Assembly (NCBI RefSeq): GCF_039503195.1
Contig: NZ_JBCJKP010000001.1
Location: 7,130,001 to 7,194,000, forward strand
Direction: 5' to 3'
Length of the DNA stretch: 64,000 nucleotides
From: Streptomyces mirabilis
GTDB taxonomy: Bacteria > Actinomycetota > Actinomycetes > Streptomycetales > Streptomycetaceae
The translations under genes were made by a program, and so were the position numbers. Positions 53,394 to 62,064 of the stretch are shown in pieces. Within the stretch, counting starts at the first letter, position 1. Each line of letters begins with the position of its first letter. The notes under the pieces were generated by a model that was given only the letters and a program-made list of their open reading frames with translations, had not been told where the DNA came from and searched no databases.

Positions 53394-54053
53394 TCATGAC
53401 CGTTCCGGCTTTCGGGCGAGGAACGTGGCGACCGTCCTCTTGGCTCCCTCGCCGGGCTCCTGCACCATCCGCGCGGTGACGACGAGCCCCGCCTGCTCCA
53501 ACAGCCCGGCAACCCGGTCCGGCGGCAACAGGTAGGACTCGAAGGACACCGGATGGCCGCCGTACGCCTGCGTCGGACGCAGACGTTCTCCGGCTCCCAC
53601 ATAACCGGCGATCATCAGACGGCCGCCGGGCGCGAGCGTGCGACGGAACTCGGCGAACACGACGGGCAACGACTCCGGTGGCGTGTGGTGGACGGAGTAG
53701 TAGGCGAGGATGCCGCCGAGCTCGTCGTCGTCGAGGGGCAGCTCGGTCATCGACCCGACGGTGAAACGCAGACCCGGGTGCGCTCGACGGGCCAGCTCGA
53801 CCATCGCGGGGGAGAGGTCGATGCCGAAGGTGGACACCCCCAGGTCGGCGAGATGAGCCGTCACCAGGCCGGGCCCGCATCCCAGGTCCGCGAGTGCGCC
53901 GACGTCGGCCGTCCGCACCATCTCGGCGAAGGCGACGAGCATCGCGCGCGACAGCGGATCCAGCTGCGCCGGTGTCTTGACCTGTTCGGCGTAGTCGGCG
54001 GCGACCCTGTTGTACGACTCCCGAACGGCGGCGAGGTAGGCGAGATCAGTCAC
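53394..54053 (-). CDS. SAM-dependent class I methyltransferase
   Basis: 219 residues from GTG 54053. The SAM-binding motif I is ALADLGCGPGLVTAHLADLG, motif II FGIDLSPAMVELARRAHPGL, and post-motif LPLDDDELGGILAYYSVHHT. The methyl acceptor is unknown. A Methyltransf_11/25-type protein of ordinary length, single gene. Confidence 0.88.
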   Translation of the reverse strand: MTDLAYLAAVRESYNRVAADYAEQVKTPAQLDPLSRAMLVAFAEMVRTADVGALADLGCGPGLVTAHLADLGVSTFGIDLSPAMVELARRAHPGLRFTVGSMTELPLDDDELGGILAYYSVHHTPPESLPVVFAEFRRTLAPGGRLMIAGYVGAGERLRPTQAYGGHPVSFESYLLPPDRVAGLLEQAGLVVTARMVQEPGEGAKRTVATFLARKPERS

Positions 54054-54136
54054 GCGGGCGACTGTAGGGGAGGGCCCCTGACCTCCGTAACCACCAGGGC
54101 GTATGCGGGAGGTGACGTCATCCCCCGCGCACGGCC

Positions 54137-54190
54137 CCGTGGTACCTCGGTACTACGGGCCGCACCTCATTGAGCTCCCGGGTACCACGG
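54137..54190. promoter_or_regulatory. Inverted repeats upstream of the ABC exporter operon
   Basis: CCGTGGTACC (54137-54146) and GGTACCACGG (54181-54190) are exact inverted copies 34 bases apart. The first also forms a local inverted repeat with GTACTACGG just after it. Located 80-130 bases before the ABC ATPase, this is a candidate binding site for the downstream response regulator. Confidence 0.5.
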
Positions 54191-54267
54191 ATCCCGGTCC
54201 GCGGGCCCCTAGCGTGGCGGGTGAGCAGTCTGGCGGGGTCAGACCCCCCGAGCGCGAAGGAAGAACG

Positions 54268-55203
54268 ATGATCGAGGCACATCAGCTGACGAAGCGGTAC
54301 GGGGAGAAGACGGCGGTCGACCGGCTCGACTTCGTCGTCAGGCCCGGCACGGTCACCGGCTTCCTGGGCCCGAACGGCGCCGGCAAGTCCACCACCATGC
54401 GCATGATCGTCGGACTGGACGCGCCGTCCGGCGGCAGCGTGACGGTCAACGGCAAGCACTACGCCGAGCACACCGCGCCGCTCCAGGAGGTCGGCGCGCT
54501 GCTGGAGGCCAAGTCGATCCACCCCGGCCGCTCCGCGTTCGACCACCTGATGGCGCAGGCCTACACCCACGGCATTCCGCGCCGCCGGGTGGAGGAGGTC
54601 ATCGAGCTGACCGGTCTGCAGTCCGTGGCCAAGAAGCGCGCGGGCGCCTTCTCCCTCGGCATGGGCCAGCGGCTGGGTATCGCCGCGGCGCTCCTCGGCG
54701 ACCCGGCCACCATCATGCTCGACGAGCCGGTCAACGGACTGGACCCCGAGGGCGTGCTGTGGATCCGCAACCTGCTGACCGGACTCGCGGCGGACGGCCG
54801 TACGGTCTTCGTCTCCTCGCACCTGATGAGCGAGATGGCGCTGGTCGCCGACCACCTGATCGTCGTCGGCCGCGGGCGCCTGCTCGCCGACACCACCGTG
54901 CAGGAGCTGGTCCAGCGGGCCGGCGGCGACACCGTGACCGTGGCCTCCGACCAGTCGGCCCGCCTGCGCGAGGTGCTGGCCGGCCCCGGCGTCGAGATCA
55001 CCGGCGAGGTCGGCTCCGAGGAACTGCACGTGACGGGGCTGCCCGCGCGGGCCATCGGTCTCAAGGCCGCCGAGCACGGCATCGCCCTGTTCGAGCTCAG
55101 CTCCCGGACCGTCTCGCTGGAACAGGCCTTCATGGACCTGACCCGGGACGCCGTCGAGTACCACGCCACCGCCACCGTCGAGGCCCCTGGGAGGGCGGCA
55201 TGA
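54268..55203 (+). CDS. ABC exporter ATP-binding protein
   Basis: 311 residues from ATG 54268 (GAAGGAAG upstream). Walker A GPNGAGKSTT, signature FSLGMGQRLG, Walker B TIMLDEPVNGLDP, and His switch SSHLMSE. The C-terminal extension is typical of DrrA/CcmA-like drug and lipid exporters. It overlaps the permease start (ATGA), so they form one transporter. Confidence 0.95.
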   Translation: MIEAHQLTKRYGEKTAVDRLDFVVRPGTVTGFLGPNGAGKSTTMRMIVGLDAPSGGSVTVNGKHYAEHTAPLQEVGALLEAKSIHPGRSAFDHLMAQAYTHGIPRRRVEEVIELTGLQSVAKKRAGAFSLGMGQRLGIAAALLGDPATIMLDEPVNGLDPEGVLWIRNLLTGLAADGRTVFVSSHLMSEMALVADHLIVVGRGRLLADTTVQELVQRAGGDTVTVASDQSARLREVLAGPGVEITGEVGSEELHVTGLPARAIGLKAAEHGIALFELSSRTVSLEQAFMDLTRDAVEYHATATVEAPGRAA

Positions 55204-56051
55204 GCACCACCATCACCGTCACCGACCGTTCCGCGCCCGCACCGGCGCGGACCGCACGTCCCGAGTACAAGGTCACCGGCCGGCGCGTGCTGCGCTCGGA
55301 GTGGGCCAAGCTGTGGTCCCTGCGCTCCACCTGGATCACCCTCGGTCTGGGCCTGCTGTTCCTGGTCGCCTTCGGCGTGATCGCCGCCGCGCACTACAAG
55401 TCCCAGATCAACTCCGGTGAGCGGCTGCGCCCGGACGACGCCACGGCCACCGCGCTCAGCCTCTCCGTGTTCGGCACGAACTTCGCCCAGCTGGCGCTCG
55501 GTGTCCTGGGCGTGCTGGTCACCGCCGGCGAGTACTCCACCGGCATGATCCGCTCCACGCTGGCCGCCGTCCCGCGCCGCCTGCCGGTGCTGTGGTCCAA
55601 GTCGGTCGTGTTCGGCCTGGTCGCCCTCGTCGTCTCCACCATCGGCGTCTTCATCGCGTTCATGATCACCAGCGGGATCGTCTCCGGCACCCCGGCGGCC
55701 CTCACGATCTCCCACTCCGGTGTCGTGCGCAGCCTGCTGGGCGCGGGCCTCTACCTCGGCCTGGTCGGCGTGATCGGCACCGCCCTGGGCGCCCTGCTGC
55801 GCTCGGTCGCCGGCGGCATATCGGTCCTGGTCGCCTCGCTGATGCTGGTCCCCGGCCTGATCTCGCTGCTGCCCACCTCGTGGCAGGACAACATCAGCCC
55901 GTACCTGCCCAGCAACGCGGGTGAGTCGATGTTCGCGCTCACCCACGACTCGACGACCCTCTCGCCCACGGCCGGGCTCCTGGTCTTCCTCGGCTGGACC
56001 GTGCTGGCCCTGGCGGGCGCCGCCTACCGCCTCCTGCGTACCGACGCCTGA
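55200..56051 (+). CDS. ABC-2 type exporter permease
   Basis: 283 residues from ATG 55200, overlapping the ATPase stop. Six membrane segments (LGLGLLFLVAFGVIAAAHY, LALGVLGVLVTAGEYSTGMI and four later). It is the partner of the ATPase. Substrate unknown; exporters paired with a histidine kinase/response regulator often protect against peptide or lipid antibiotics. Its end carries a GACGCCTG x3 repeat through the stop. Confidence 0.92.
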   Translation: MSTTITVTDRSAPAPARTARPEYKVTGRRVLRSEWAKLWSLRSTWITLGLGLLFLVAFGVIAAAHYKSQINSGERLRPDDATATALSLSVFGTNFAQLALGVLGVLVTAGEYSTGMIRSTLAAVPRRLPVLWSKSVVFGLVALVVSTIGVFIAFMITSGIVSGTPAALTISHSGVVRSLLGAGLYLGLVGVIGTALGALLRSVAGGISVLVASLMLVPGLISLLPTSWQDNISPYLPSNAGESMFALTHDSTTLSPTAGLLVFLGWTVLALAGAAYRLLRTDA

Positions 56052-56155
56052 CGCCTGACGCCTGATGGAAGAGCGCCCGGAGAGACATGCGGACGGGGAG
56101 GCGGCCGGACACACAATGGACAGGTGACACCCATGAACGCGGACGAGTGACCCCC

Positions 56156-57586
56156 ATGAGCATCGACGACACCGCCCACCCCGGGGCACCTTCCGACCTG
56201 CCCCTCGCGGAGGCGGAGCTCCCGTGGAATCACCCCCTGGCCCGTGGGCTGTCCCGGCTCGGCCGACGACTCAAGCAGGGCGACCGGAAGCATCCGTGGG
56301 TCCTGGACACGGGCGTGATCGTGGTCGTGGCGCTGATGTTCTGCGTGCCGGACCTGGTGCACGACGACGACGGCCGACGACACGCCTTCGACACCCAGGT
56401 CACCCACCTGCCCTGGCCGGTGACCGTCGCCCTGCAGGCCGGACTGGTCCTGCCGCTGCTGTGGCGGCGGCGAAGGCCCTCACTCGCCTTCGCCGTGATC
56501 GCCGCGGTGCTCTTCCTCCAGGTGGCGCTGGGAGTCTGGCTGCGCGCGGATGTCGCCCTGCTGATCGCCCTCTACAGCCTGGTGCTGCACGGACAGCTCC
56601 GGCGGCTGCCGGTGGCCTGCGCGGTCACCGCGGCCGCCCTCGGCCTGGTCGCCCTGCGGCTGCCGTCCGCGGTGTCCGTCCTGGACGCGCTGTTCGTCCT
56701 GTTCAGCACGATCACCGCGGCGGTCGCGCTCGGTCTGGCCGTACGGATCCGGCGCGCCCAGCTCGCCGTGCTGCGCGACCGTGCGACCCGCCTGGAGATC
56801 GAACGCGACCAGCGCAGCAAGCTCGCCGCCGCCGCCGAACGCACCCGGGTGGCCCGCGAGATGCACGACATCGTCGGCCACAACCTCTCCGTCATCATCA
56901 CGCTCGCCGACGGCGGCGCGTACGCGACCGACATCGCACCGGAACGCGGCAAGCAGGCCCTGCTGCTCATCGGTGACACCGGGCGTCAGGCGCTGGGCGA
57001 ACTGCGCCGCATGCTCGGCGTGCTGCGCGAGCAGACCCAGACCCCCGCCGCGCCCCGGCTCAGCCCCCAGCCGGGCATCGCGGACATCGACGCCCTGTGT
57101 GCCCGGATCCGCGCCGCCGGCCCCCAGGTCGTCTACCGCACGGGCGGCGAGCTGGACACCCTGGACCGCGGGGTCCAGCTGACGGTGTACCGCATAGTGC
57201 AGGAAGCACTCACCAACGCCCTCAAGCACGCCGGCCACGACACCCGCGTCGAGCTCGCGGTCGGCGTCAAGGACACGCGACTGCACATCGACGTCCACGA
57301 CACCGGCCGGGGCGGCGGTACCGTCCCTCCCGGGCCGTTCCAGGAGGAAGGACACGGACTCGCCGGCATGAGAGAACGCGCAGCCCTCTACAACGGGACC
57401 GTCACCGCTGGGCCCGCCCCCGGTGGGGGATGGACGGTGCGGGCCATCCTCGACCTCACCCCACTGGCCGAGACCCCGGCGGAGACCCCGGCCGAGACCC
57501 CGGCGGAGACCCCGGCGGAGACCCCGGCGGAGACCCCGGCCGAGACCGACGTCACGCCGCCGGCCGCCACGGGCGGTGCGGTGTGA
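56156..57586 (+). CDS. Two-component sensor histidine kinase (HisKA_3 type)
   Basis: 476 residues from ATG 56156. The N-terminal half has about 5-6 membrane segments and no large external sensor. The phospho-acceptor His is in [14 protein letters not shown] (HisKA_3), and the ATPase has [11 protein letters not shown] and DTGRGG...[10 protein letters not shown] repetitive (AETP) tail follows. The gene overlaps the response regulator start (GTGA). It probably senses stress detected by, or toxic to, the ABC exporter. Confidence 0.94.
   Translation: MSIDDTAHPGAPSDLPLAEAELPWNHPLARGLSRLGRRLKQGDRKHPWVLDTGVIVVVALMFCVPDLVHDDDGRRHAFDTQVTHLPWPVTVALQAGLVLPLLWRRRRPSLAFAVIAAVLFLQVALGVWLRADVALLIALYSLVLHGQLRRLPVACAVTAAALGLVALRLPSAVSVLDALFVLFSTITAAVALGLAVRIRRAQLAVLRDRATRLEIERDQRSKLAAAAERTRVAREMHDIVGHNLSVIITLADGGAYATDIAPERGKQALLLIGDTGRQALGELRRMLGVLREQTQTPAAPRLSPQPGIADIDALCARIRAAGPQVVYRTGGELDTLDRGVQLTVYRIVQEALTNALKHAGHDTRVELAVGVKDTRLHIDVHDTGRGGGTVPPGPFQEEGHGLAGMRERAALYNGTVTAGPAPGGGWTVRAILDLTPLAETPAETPAETPAETPAETPAETPAETDVTPPAATGGAV
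57467..57550 (+). repeat. 12-bp minisatellite encoding an (AETP) tail
   Basis: Seven units of GC(C/G)GAGACCCCG lie in frame from 57467; the last is altered (GCCGAGACCGAC). They encode an Ala-Glu-Thr-Pro repeat at the kinase C-terminus. Copy number changes would keep the frame. Confidence 0.9.
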
Positions 57587-58278
57587 CCACCGTGCTCATC
57601 GTGGACGACCAGCCACTGCAACGCCTCGGCTTCCGGATGCTCCTGGAGAGCACCCCCGACACCGAGGTCGTCGGCGAGGCTGCCCACGGCGCCGACGCCG
57701 TGCGCAGGGCCGCCGAACTGCGCCCGGACGTGATCCTCATGGACGTACGGATGCCGGGCATGGACGGCATCGAGGCCACCCGTCGCGTGGTCGCCTCCGG
57801 TGACCGCTCCCGCGTCCTCATCCTGACCACGTTCGACCTGGACGAATACGCCCACGCGGCGCTGCGCGCGGGAGCCAGCGGATTCCTCCTCAAGGACGCC
57901 CACCCCGAGGAGCTGCTGGCCGGCATCCGCGCGGTCGCGGCGGGCGACGCGGTGATCGCCCCCGCACTGACCCGCCGCCTCCTCGACGCCTACGCCAAGC
58001 ACCTGCCCCGGGACGCGTCCGGCCGGCCGGGTGAGTCGGACCCAAGGACGGCGGACGACCCCCGGGTGCGTGCTCTCACCGAACGGGAGTACGAGATCTT
58101 CGTCGCCATGGGCCGGGGCTGGAGCAACAGCGAGATCGCCGAGCGGCTGGTCGTCGCGGAATCCACCGTGAAGACCCATGTCGGCCGGGTCCTGGCGAAG
58201 GTGGGAGCCCGCGACCGCGTCCAGGCGGTCATCCTCGCCTACGACCTCGGCCTCGCCCACCCGAACCCACCCGACTAG
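57583..58278 (+). CDS. NarL/FixJ-family response regulator
   Basis: 231 residues from GTG 57583, overlapping the kinase stop. The receiver domain has VLIVDDQ, the phospho-Asp in [13 protein letters not shown], and the conserved Lys in FLLKDA. The LuxR helix-turn-helix is [40 protein letters not shown]. It is the partner of the kinase and likely regulator of the upstream exporter. A 12-bp hairpin follows. Confidence 0.95.
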   Translation: MTTVLIVDDQPLQRLGFRMLLESTPDTEVVGEAAHGADAVRRAAELRPDVILMDVRMPGMDGIEATRRVVASGDRSRVLILTTFDLDEYAHAALRAGASGFLLKDAHPEELLAGIRAVAAGDAVIAPALTRRLLDAYAKHLPRDASGRPGESDPRTADDPRVRALTEREYEIFVAMGRGWSNSEIAERLVVAESTVKTHVGRVLAKVGARDRVQAVILAYDLGLAHPNPPD

Positions 58279-58312
58279 TCAGGCGGCGGGGCGGCGTACG
58301 CGGGCATGCCGA

Positions 58313-58351
58313 GCGCCCGCCCTCCCGCTGGGGGAGTCAGAGGGCGGGCGC
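58313..58351. terminator. Bidirectional terminator between response regulator and yceI
   Basis: GCGCCCGCCCTC (58313-58324) and GAGGGCGGGCGC (58340-58351) form a perfect 12-bp stem between two converging genes. No U run. Confidence 0.8.
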
Positions 58352-58379
58352 GCTCAGGGCACCGGCGTGAGTCGAGGGC

Positions 58380-58991
58380 TCAGGCCTTCTTGATCGCCGA
58401 GATGTCGAAGGTCAGCTTGATCTTGTCGGAGACGAGGACGCCACCGGTCTCCAGGGCCGCGTTCCAGGTGAGGCCCCACTCGGAGCGCAGGATCTCCGCC
58501 TTGCCCTCGAAGCCGACGCGCTCGTTGCCGAAGGGGTCCTTCGCGGAGCCGTTGAACTCCAGGTCGATGGAGAGCGGCTTGGTGACGCCGAGGATCGACA
58601 GGTCGCCGGTGATCCGGTAGTCGTCGCCGCCGAGGGCCTCCGCCTTGGTGGAGCGGAAGGTCATCGTCGGGAACTCGTCGATCTTGAAGAAGTCGGAACT
58701 CTTCAGGTGGCCGTCACGGTCCGCGGAGCCCGTCTCGATGCTTTCCATCTTCACGTCGATCGTGGCGGTGGACTTGGACGGGTCGGTGCCGTCCAGGTGC
58801 AGGGTGCCGTCGAAGTCCTTGAAGTAGCCCTTGACGTTCGTCACCATGGCGTGACGGGCGATGAAACCGATCTCCGAGTGGGACGGGTCGATGGTGTATT
58901 CGCCGGTGAGCGCCGCGAGTTCGGGGCTCACAGCGGCGGGGGCCGTGGTCGCGGCGGGGGTGTCGGTGGTCTTGCGGCCGAAGATGCCCAT
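58380..58991 (-). CDS. YceI-family lipid-binding protein
   Basis: 203 residues from ATG 58991. The YceI beta-barrel is typical: YTIDPSHSEIGFIARHAMVT, VKGYFKDFDGTLHLD, DFFKIDEFPTMTFRS, ITGDLSILGVTKPL. Members bind polyisoprenoids or amphiphiles. There is no signal peptide; an Ala/Pro-rich N-terminal stretch precedes the barrel. In other Streptomyces such genes respond to MarR-type repressors, and a matching palindrome lies just after the promoter. Confidence 0.92.
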   Translation of the reverse strand: MGIFGRKTTDTPAATTAPAAVSPELAALTGEYTIDPSHSEIGFIARHAMVTNVKGYFKDFDGTLHLDGTDPSKSTATIDVKMESIETGSADRDGHLKSSDFFKIDEFPTMTFRSTKAEALGGDDYRITGDLSILGVTKPLSIDLEFNGSAKDPFGNERVGFEGKAEILRSEWGLTWNAALETGGVLVSDKIKLTFDISAIKKA

Positions 58992-59055
58992 GACGTGCTC
59001 CTAGGGGGACAGGTCGCGGATTCGCCGGGAAGCCGAAAACCGCGGCAGAGAGTTT

Positions 59056-59114
59056 GTTGAAGATTCAACGAGGCCAACAAGGGAGACAGTAGACCTATTC
59101 CGTTCAAGTTTCAA
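59056..59114 (-). promoter_or_regulatory. yceI promoter and MarR-type palindrome
   Basis: On the minus strand TTGAAA (59114-59109), a 17-base spacer and TACTGT (59091-59086) make a good vegetative promoter. Downstream of its start point lies the perfect palindrome GTTGAA-GA-TTCAAC (59056-59069). A second TTCAA-GT-TTCAA motif overlaps the -35 box. Confidence 0.7.
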
Positions 59115-59220
59115 CATCATCCGCCATGTGGTTACGACGTTACGTCGCGCTTCGTCGACCCGCTTCCCGGCGGTCACTCTCCGCTTTCCCGCGGCAGTCT
59201 GCGTATCCTCGCTCCACCTG

Positions 59221-59339
59221 GACGAGGGTCGGGCCGACGGCGCGGTGTACGCCGAACGGGTCTCGTCCAAGGCTCCGTGTCACTCTAGGGATGGCATGGG
59301 CCCCTCACGAATGTGAGCGGGCTCTCAGCCCGCGGTTTT
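59221..59339 (+). ncRNA. Structured leader with first terminator upstream of accB
   Basis: GACGAG (59221) pairs with CTCGTC (59262-59267) around an inner GGCG/CGCC hairpin. Then CTCAC-GAAT-GTGAG (59304-59317), extended by GCCC/GGGC, competes with the terminator GCGGGCT-CTC-AGCCCGC (59317-59333), which is followed by GGTTTTG. The two stems share 59317-59322 and cannot form together, the hallmark of an attenuator or riboswitch. No known class is recognised. Confidence 0.4.
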
Positions 59340-59423
59340 GTGCGACCTCTACAAGCCAGATGCCCTCTGAGCAGTCAGATCGCCTGCATGCCGTCTCGGT
59401 TCTGTTCAGGGGTACCAGGAAAA

Positions 59424-59466
59424 CGGGCCGGAGACTGTACGGAGTCGACGGCCCGGTTTTCTTGTT
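59424..59466 (+). terminator. Second terminator hairpin just before accB
   Basis: CGGGCC (59424-59429) and GGCCCG (59450-59455) enclose GACT/AGTC with a GTACGG loop, followed by GTTTTCTTGTT. It ends only about 20 bases before the accB ATG. Confidence 0.65.
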
Positions 59467-59474
59467 CGACTTCG

Positions 59475-59480
59475 TATGGT
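59475..59480 (+). promoter_or_regulatory. -10-like box for a leaderless accB transcript
   Basis: TATGGT ends 6 bases before the accB ATG, and no ribosome-binding site is visible. The same box-to-ATG spacing is seen at leuB. No convincing -35 box was found. Confidence 0.4.
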
Positions 59481-59486
59481 CGCTAC

Positions 59487-61076
59487 ATGACCGTTTTGGA
59501 TGAGGCCGCACCCTCAGGCGAACCCACGGACGCACGCGGGCGCGTGGCCGAACTGCACGCGATTCGTGCGGCGGCGCTGCGAGGACCCAGCGAGAAGGCG
59601 ACCGAGGCGCAGCACGCCAAGGGCAAGCTGACCGCCCGGGAGCGCATCGAGCTGCTTCTCGACCCCGGGTCCTTCCAGGAGGTCGAGCAGCTGCGCCGGC
59701 ACCGGGCGACCGGGTTCGGCCTGGAGGCCAGGAAGCCGTACACCGACGGTGTCGTCACCGGCTGGGGCACGGTGGAGGGCCGTACGGTCTTCGTCTACGC
59801 GCACGACTTCCGTATCTTCGGCGGCGCGCTGGGCGAGGCGCACGCCACGAAGATCCACAAGATCATGGACATGGCCATCGCGGCCGGCGCGCCGCTGGTC
59901 TCCCTCAACGACGGTGCGGGCGCCCGTATCCAGGAGGGTGTGAGCGCGCTCGCCGGCTACGGCGGCATCTTCCAGCGCAACACCCGGGCCTCCGGTGTCA
60001 TCCCGCAGATCAGCGTGATGCTCGGCCCGTGCGCGGGCGGCGCGGCGTACTCGCCCGCGCTGACGGACTTCGTGTTCATGGTCCGTGAGACCTCGCAGAT
60101 GTTCATCACCGGCCCCGACGTCGTCAAGGCGGTCACCGGCGAGGAGATCACCCAGAACGGGCTCGGCGGCGCCGACGTCCACGCGGAGACCTCCGGTGTC
60201 TGTCACTTCGCCTACGACGACGAGGAGACCTGCATCGCGGAGGTGCGCTACCTCCTGTCGATGCTTCCGCAGAACAACCGCGAGAACCCCCCGCACGCGA
60301 CCTCGCAGGACCCCGCGGACCGCCGCTCGGACGTCCTCCTGGACCTGGTCCCGGCGGACGGCAACCGGCCGTACGACATGACGAAGGTCATCGAGGAACT
60401 CGTCGACGACGGCGACTACCTGGAGGTCCACGAGCGCTGGGCCCGCAACATCATCTGCGCGCTGGCCCGTCTGGACGGCCAGGTGGTGGGCATCGTCGCC
60501 AACCAGCCGCAGTCCCTCGCGGGCGTGTTGGACATCGAGGCCTCCGAAAAAGCTGCGCGCTTTGTCCAGATGTGTGACGCTTTTAATATTCCGATCATCA
60601 CCCTCCTGGACGTGCCCGGGTTCCTGCCCGGGGTGGACCAGGAGCACGGCGGGATCATCCGGCACGGCGCCAAGCTGCTGTACGCGTACTGCAACGCGAC
60701 CGTGCCGCGGATCTCACTCATCCTGCGCAAGGCGTACGGAGGTGCCTACATCGTCATGGACAGCCAGTCCATCGGGGCCGACCTCACCTACGCCTGGCCC
60801 ACCAACGAGATCGCCGTGATGGGTGCGGAAGGTGCGGCCAACGTCATCTTCCGCCGGCAGATCGCCGAGGCCGCCGACCCCGAGGCCATGCGCGTACGCA
60901 TGGTCAAGGAGTACAAGGCCGAACTCATGCACCCCTACTACGCGGCCGAGCGGGGCCTGGTCGACGACGTCATCGACCCGGCGGAGACCCGCGAGGTGCT
61001 CATCCGCTCCCTGGCCATGCTGCAGTCCAAGCACGCGGACCTGCCTTCCCGCAAGCACGGCAACCCCCCGCAGTAA
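59487..61076 (+). CDS. accB: Acyl-CoA carboxylase beta (carboxyltransferase) subunit
   Basis: 529 residues from ATG 59487. It transfers the carboxyl group from carboxybiotin to acetyl-, propionyl- or butyryl-CoA, making malonyl- and methylmalonyl-CoA for fatty acids and polyketides. Crotonase-fold oxyanion regions are LGPCAGGAAYSPALTDFVFM and KAYGGAYIVMDSQS. Residue 422 is Ile; in Streptomyces PccB the equivalent is Asp and in AccB it is Ile, a known specificity switch, so this is AccB, able to use acetyl-CoA. The biotin-carrying alpha subunit is not in the window. AccE follows after 57 bases. Confidence 0.95.
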   Translation: MTVLDEAAPSGEPTDARGRVAELHAIRAAALRGPSEKATEAQHAKGKLTARERIELLLDPGSFQEVEQLRRHRATGFGLEARKPYTDGVVTGWGTVEGRTVFVYAHDFRIFGGALGEAHATKIHKIMDMAIAAGAPLVSLNDGAGARIQEGVSALAGYGGIFQRNTRASGVIPQISVMLGPCAGGAAYSPALTDFVFMVRETSQMFITGPDVVKAVTGEEITQNGLGGADVHAETSGVCHFAYDDEETCIAEVRYLLSMLPQNNRENPPHATSQDPADRRSDVLLDLVPADGNRPYDMTKVIEELVDDGDYLEVHERWARNIICALARLDGQVVGIVANQPQSLAGVLDIEASEKAARFVQMCDAFNIPIITLLDVPGFLPGVDQEHGGIIRHGAKLLYAYCNATVPRISLILRKAYGGAYIVMDSQSIGADLTYAWPTNEIAVMGAEGAANVIFRRQIAEAADPEAMRVRMVKEYKAELMHPYYAAERGLVDDVIDPAETREVLIRSLAMLQSKHADLPSRKHGNPPQ

Positions 61077-61133
61077 CCCTGCGGATCCTCCGCGGTACCG
61101 CCGCGGAAACCTCTCTCACGGAGACTGACACCT

Positions 61134-61328
61134 ATGGACACCCCTGACATCCGCGTCGAGAAGGGCCACGCCGAGCCCGAGGAAGTCGCCGCCATCACGG
61201 CCGTCCTCCTGGCCCGCGCCGCAGCCCAGCCGGACACCACTGCGACCCACCGTGGCCGCGCGAAGGCCGGCTGGCGCCGCCTGGAGCGCGAGCCCGGCTT
61301 CCGCGCCCCGCACAGCTGGCACGGCTAG
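61134..61328 (+). CDS. accE: Acyl-CoA carboxylase epsilon subunit
   Basis: 64 residues from ATG 61134: IRVEKGHAEPEEVAAITAVL, then a basic Trp-containing end (AGWRRLEREPGF). Small epsilon subunits of this pattern bind and activate the beta subunit in Streptomyces. Its position right after accB and its size identify it. A very strong hairpin ends the operon. Confidence 0.92.
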   Translation: MDTPDIRVEKGHAEPEEVAAITAVLLARAAAQPDTTATHRGRAKAGWRRLEREPGFRAPHSWHG

Positions 61329-61340
61329 CCTCCGGCGTTC

Positions 61341-61394
61341 CCCGGTACGTGAAAAGGGCCCCCTCTGAGGAGGGGGCCCTTTTCACGTACCGGG
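61341..61394. terminator. 25-bp perfect hairpin, bidirectional terminator
   Basis: 61341-61365 pairs without mismatch to 61370-61394 around a TGAG loop. A4 on the left arm and T4 on the right give each direction a short U run inside the stem. It separates accE from the converging conservon. Confidence 0.93.
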
Positions 61395-61482
61395 GGCTGC
61401 GCACCGTGCGGGCCGCGGGGAACCGCGCGACCAGCCACCACGAACCTTCGCTCGGCGACTGGCCCGCAAGTCCTGCGGCGTG
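61395..61482. repeat. Partial dispersed repeat between terminator and cvnD
   Basis: GCGGGCCGCGGGGAACCGCGCGACC near 61408-61432 is a variant of the GGGCGCGGGGAACTGCGCGACC element in the 13-kb block. Nothing else is seen here. Confidence 0.5.
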
Positions 61483-62064
61483 TTACCGCAGACGTGCCAT
61501 CAGGGCGTGCTCGACCAGCGTGATCAGCGCCGACTTCGCATCCGCGCGGTGCCGGGCGTCCGTCGTGATGATCGGCGTGTCGGGGCCGATCTGAAGGGCT
61601 TCACGGACCTCGTCCGGGTTGTAGGGCTGGTTGCCGTCGAAGCCGTTGAGGGCGATGACGAACGGCAGGCCGCTGTTCTCGAAGTAGTCGACCGCGGGGA
61701 AGCAGTCGGCCAGACGGCGGGTGTCGACTAGGACGATCGCGCCGATGGCGCCGCGGACCAGGTCGTCCCACATGAACCAGAAGCGGTCCTGACCGGGGGT
61801 GCCGAACAGGTACAGGATCAGGTCCTGGTCCAGGGTGATGCGGCCGAAGTCCATGGCGACGGTGGTCGTCGTCTTGTCTCCGGTGTGCGTGAGGTCGTCG
61901 ATGCCCGCGGACGCGGACGTCATGACGGCCTCGGTACGCAGCGGGTTGATCTCCGAGACGGCCCCGACGAACGTGGTCTTGCCCACGCCGAAGCCGCCCG
62001 CCACCACGATCTTCGCGGACGTGGTGGAGCGGGAAGGCCCTCCGCTAGAGCTTGCGAAGTCCAC
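61483..62064 (-). CDS. cvnD: Conservon GTP-binding protein CvnD
   Basis: 193 residues from GTG 62064. The P-loop is VVAGGFGVGKTT, switch II region LFGTPGQDRF (GTPG instead of the usual DTPG), and LNGFDG stands in place of NKxD. These features are typical of the Streptomyces conservon GTPases (DUF/ATP-binding family, related to MglA). It overlaps the end of cvnC by 20 bases. CvnA-D assemble a membrane signalling complex resembling a eukaryotic G-protein system. Confidence 0.94.
   Translation of the reverse strand: MDFASSSGGPSRSTTSAKIVVAGGFGVGKTTFVGAVSEINPLRTEAVMTSASAGIDDLTHTGDKTTTTVAMDFGRITLDQDLILYLFGTPGQDRFWFMWDDLVRGAIGAIVLVDTRRLADCFPAVDYFENSGLPFVIALNGFDGNQPYNPDEVREALQIGPDTPIITTDARHRADAKSALITLVEHALMARLR

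Noticed and set aside
57467..57550. Could the 12-bp repeats be a CRISPR or attachment site?
   Set aside because: They are in-frame coding repeats without spacers.
59128..59316. A 62-codon frame upstream of accB
   Set aside because: No ribosome-binding site, mixed composition, and it overlaps the folded leader and terminator region.
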